Part shown: positions 62,927-64,000 of the stretch, in pieces
Numbering within the stretch: the first letter of the stretch is position 1
How the letters are laid out: each line of letters starts with the position of its first letter
Assembly: GCA_026125285.1 (NCBI GenBank)
Contig: JAHCLO010000007.1
Location: forward strand, 62,001 to 126,000
DNA length: 64,000 nt
Direction of reading: 5' to 3'
Source of the DNA: Verrucomicrobiia bacterium
Lineage (GTDB): Bacteria > Verrucomicrobiota > Verrucomicrobiia > Limisphaerales > JADLHS01
Made by a program: the position numbers and the translations under genes
The notes under the pieces: model-generated
Told to the model about the DNA's origin: nothing
What the model saw: the letters and a program-made list of their open reading frames with translations, nothing else
Databases searched by the model: none

Positions 62927-63097
62927 TCACCCTCCCACCAGCGGCACGAGCTTCACAAAGCTGACCTCGGTTTCCGGCGTGACGGTGAAGGCCTCGTCCA
63001 GGCTCTCCGCCTGCCGGTCGCCGACGAGGACGAAGAAGCCATTGCGCGCGAAGGCGTCCAGCGCGCGGCAGTATCGCTCCTCCAATCCGACAGTCAT
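62927..63097 (-). CDS. 56-aa Gly-Gly-terminal mini-protein, copy 1
   Basis: The 56-residue protein ends EVSFVKLVPLVGG, exactly at Gly-Gly. The second half (NGFFVLVGDRQAESLDEAFT, then VTPETEVSFVKLVPLVGG) aligns by eye with the C-terminal half of the ThiS/MoaD beta-grasp fold, where a strand, a loop and DGDxV-F precede the terminal GG. The N-terminal part is a helix with one Cys (YCRALDAFA); the first beta hairpin of ThiS seems to be missing. The ATG overlaps the DUF5615 stop (ATGA). Ubiquitin-like assignment is inference. Confidence 0.75.
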   Translation of the reverse strand: MTVGLEERYCRALDAFARNGFFVLVGDRQAESLDEAFTVTPETEVSFVKLVPLVGG

Positions 63098-63447
63098 CGC
63101 AGTGGCAGGTAGCGGACTTGCCCTTCCCACTCGCCCGGCCGGCTGGCGGTGGCAATCAGGATGATGTCCTCGATGGCAATGCGAATCGGGACTTCGCGGT
63201 TGACTTCAAACACGCCCGGCATGGGTTGATTCAGGCGGACACGCTCCAAGGCAAAGTGAGTGATGGTCGCCGCATCATGCGTCAGCAACACGCGGCCCTC
63301 GGTTGCCACCCAAGCCAGGACCGCCAGATCATCCGCACCCGAGAGGCCGGCATCTTGCACCCGAACGATGTCTGCACCCGGGCAGCGGCGCAAGACACCG
63401 CGCAGGATGTCGTTGTTGAAGTTCTCGTCTGTGGCCAGCGGCAGCAT
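63094..63447 (-). CDS. DUF5615 PIN-like toxin component
   Basis: A 117-residue protein of the DUF5615 (Mut7-C/PIN-like) family: LPLATDENFNNDILRGVL with the N-terminal acidic pair, DIVRVQDAGLSGADD, VLLTHDAATI and a C-terminal GEWEGQVRYLPL. Such proteins are predicted RNases paired with DUF433 antitoxins. Start taken at ATG 63447; a TTG at 63456 overlaps the DUF433 stop (TTGA). Its stop overlaps the start of the Gly-Gly mini-protein. Confidence 0.9.
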   Translation of the reverse strand: MLPLATDENFNNDILRGVLRRCPGADIVRVQDAGLSGADDLAVLAWVATEGRVLLTHDAATITHFALERVRLNQPMPGVFEVNREVPIRIAIEDIILIATASRPGEWEGQVRYLPLR

Positions 63448-63452
63448 GAAAC

Positions 63453-63785
63453 TCAAGCCTTCGCGGCCTGTCGCGCGAGCAGGCGGCTGCGGATGCCGGC
63501 GGGTTCAAACCGCGCTTCGTTCGCCTGTCGGACGTGCTGGCGTTCTGCGTCACGCGTGCGCAAGTAGGTTTCCGCCTTGGGACGATGCTTCAAGTACCAG
63601 CCGAGCGCGGCGTACACCTCGGCCAGCGCGAGCGATGGGTATTGCTGCGTGATTTCCTCCGCTGTCGCACCTTCATCGAACGCGGCAGCAACCGTGTCAA
63701 ATGTCACTCGCGTGCTGCCGATCCGCCAGACGCCATCCGCACCGATGTGAATCGGAACGGCTTCGGTTTCGATAACTGCGTTCAT
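63453..63785 (-). CDS. DUF433 antitoxin component
   Basis: A 110-residue protein, ATG 63785 preceded by AGGTGA. The core (IHIGADGVWRIGSTRVTFDT, GATAEEITQQYPSLALAEVY, AALGWYLKH) is the DUF433 winged helix-turn-helix fold found in antitoxins of DUF5615 toxins. The Arg-rich C-terminus may bind the toxin. A longer start at 63866 overlaps the stop of mini-protein copy 2 and is less likely. Confidence 0.9.
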   Translation of the reverse strand: MNAVIETEAVPIHIGADGVWRIGSTRVTFDTVAAAFDEGATAEEITQQYPSLALAEVYAALGWYLKHRPKAETYLRTRDAERQHVRQANEARFEPAGIRSRLLARQAAKA

Positions 63786-63862
63786 GGTTTCACCTAGTTG
63801 AGCATGCGGCTCATGTGGGACGGATAGCGCAGGCGGAGCGAAATGTCGAGGCTCAGATACCT

Positions 63863-64000
63863 TCATCCTCCCACCAGCGGCACGAGCTTCACAAAGCTGA
63901 CCTCGGTTTCCGGCGTGACGGTGAATTCCTCGTCCAGGCTCTCGGCCTGCCGGTCGCCGACGAGAACGAAGAAGCCGTTGCGCGCGAAGGCCTCCAGCGC
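63863..64000 (-). CDS. Gly-Gly-terminal mini-protein, copy 2 (5' end beyond window)
   Basis: The last 45 residues are visible and match copy 1 except for two changes (Asp to Glu, Ala to Glu); at base level 131 of 138 positions agree. It also ends KLVPLVGG. The homology between the copies stops at the stop codon. The start lies outside the window, so it is unknown whether this copy is longer at the N-terminus. Confidence 0.8.
   Translation of the reverse strand, partial: ALEAFARNGFFVLVGDRQAESLDEEFTVTPETEVSFVKLVPLVGG

Overview
The window looks like a chromosome segment of a Gram-negative PVC-superphylum bacterium, most likely Verrucomicrobiota of the Pedosphaera/Limisphaerales kind. Supporting signs are the high GC content, a PVC-type heme-binding dehydrogenase fused to ThuA domains, NIPSNAP-family secreted proteins, LamG/Ig-like secreted proteins, a YidC with a large periplasmic domain, and many REP-like palindromes that spill into coding sequence. 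The taxonomic call is inference from gene content. No rRNA, prophage, transposase or CRISPR array was found. One tRNA gene (Thr, TGT) is present.

Layout. 0-5 kb: a zinc-ribbon coiled-coil protein, Mn-type superoxide dismutase with a clear terminator, an internally deleted ada-like gene, an ABC-F ATPase and a NIPSNAP protein. 5.3-13.7 kb (+): a TIM-barrel PEP-hydrolase-like protein, a cupin, a giant ThuA/PVC-dehydrogenase/cytochrome c/ThuA protein and a Tm-1-like protein; the first and last correspond to the two halves of plant Tm-1. 13.9-19.3 kb: a LamG-Ig-Ig-LamG secreted protein, a Wzx-like flippase, trmL and truA. 19.5-25 kb (+): a four-gene translationally coupled operon (asparagine-synthetase-like amidotransferase, mannosyl-3-phosphoglycerate synthase, Na+/solute symporter, mannosyl-3-phosphoglycerate phosphatase), converging on a GH63-like hydrolase. 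This is a compatible-solute (mannosylglycerate) locus, with an amidotransferase that could make an amide derivative.

25-38 kb (-): GH63-like hydrolase, ruvX, a GNAT/DUF1778 toxin-antitoxin module, a leftover ruvX 5' end, a CdiI-like immunity protein, hemL carrying a REP-derived insert, a DUF192 lipoprotein, an HGSNAT-like membrane acyltransferase, ftsY, a PHP phosphoesterase, nusB, khpB/jag, yidC, yidD, rnpA and rpmH. The last five form the conserved rpmH block with a good sigma-70 promoter. 38-43 kb: DEAD-box helicase, tRNA-Thr, DUF2851 protein and an HtrA protease. 43-51 kb (+): ABC ATPase, permease, GldG-like, DUF4340 and AsmA-like proteins, probably one envelope-related operon. 51-60 kb: Tat-exported NIPSNAP protein, BI-1 protein, a coupled nucleotidyltransferase/MetE-like pair, GNAT, NagB, alpha/beta hydrolase, and an SPFH/PH/RHH operon with a palindromic promoter region.

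60-64 kb (-): a DUF4132 protein with a REP pair inside its reading frame, preceded by a DUF433/DUF5615 toxin-antitoxin module flanked by two copies of a very small protein ending in Gly-Gly that resembles the C-terminal half of ThiS/MoaD ubiquitin-like proteins.

Main points of interest: (1) the Gly-Gly mini-proteins around a toxin-antitoxin module beside DUF4132; (2) the ruvX locus, where a toxin-antitoxin module lies between two ruvX 5' ends that differ internally only at synonymous sites; (3) the amidotransferase in the mannosylglycerate operon; (4) REP-like elements domesticated in frame inside hemL and the DUF4132 gene.
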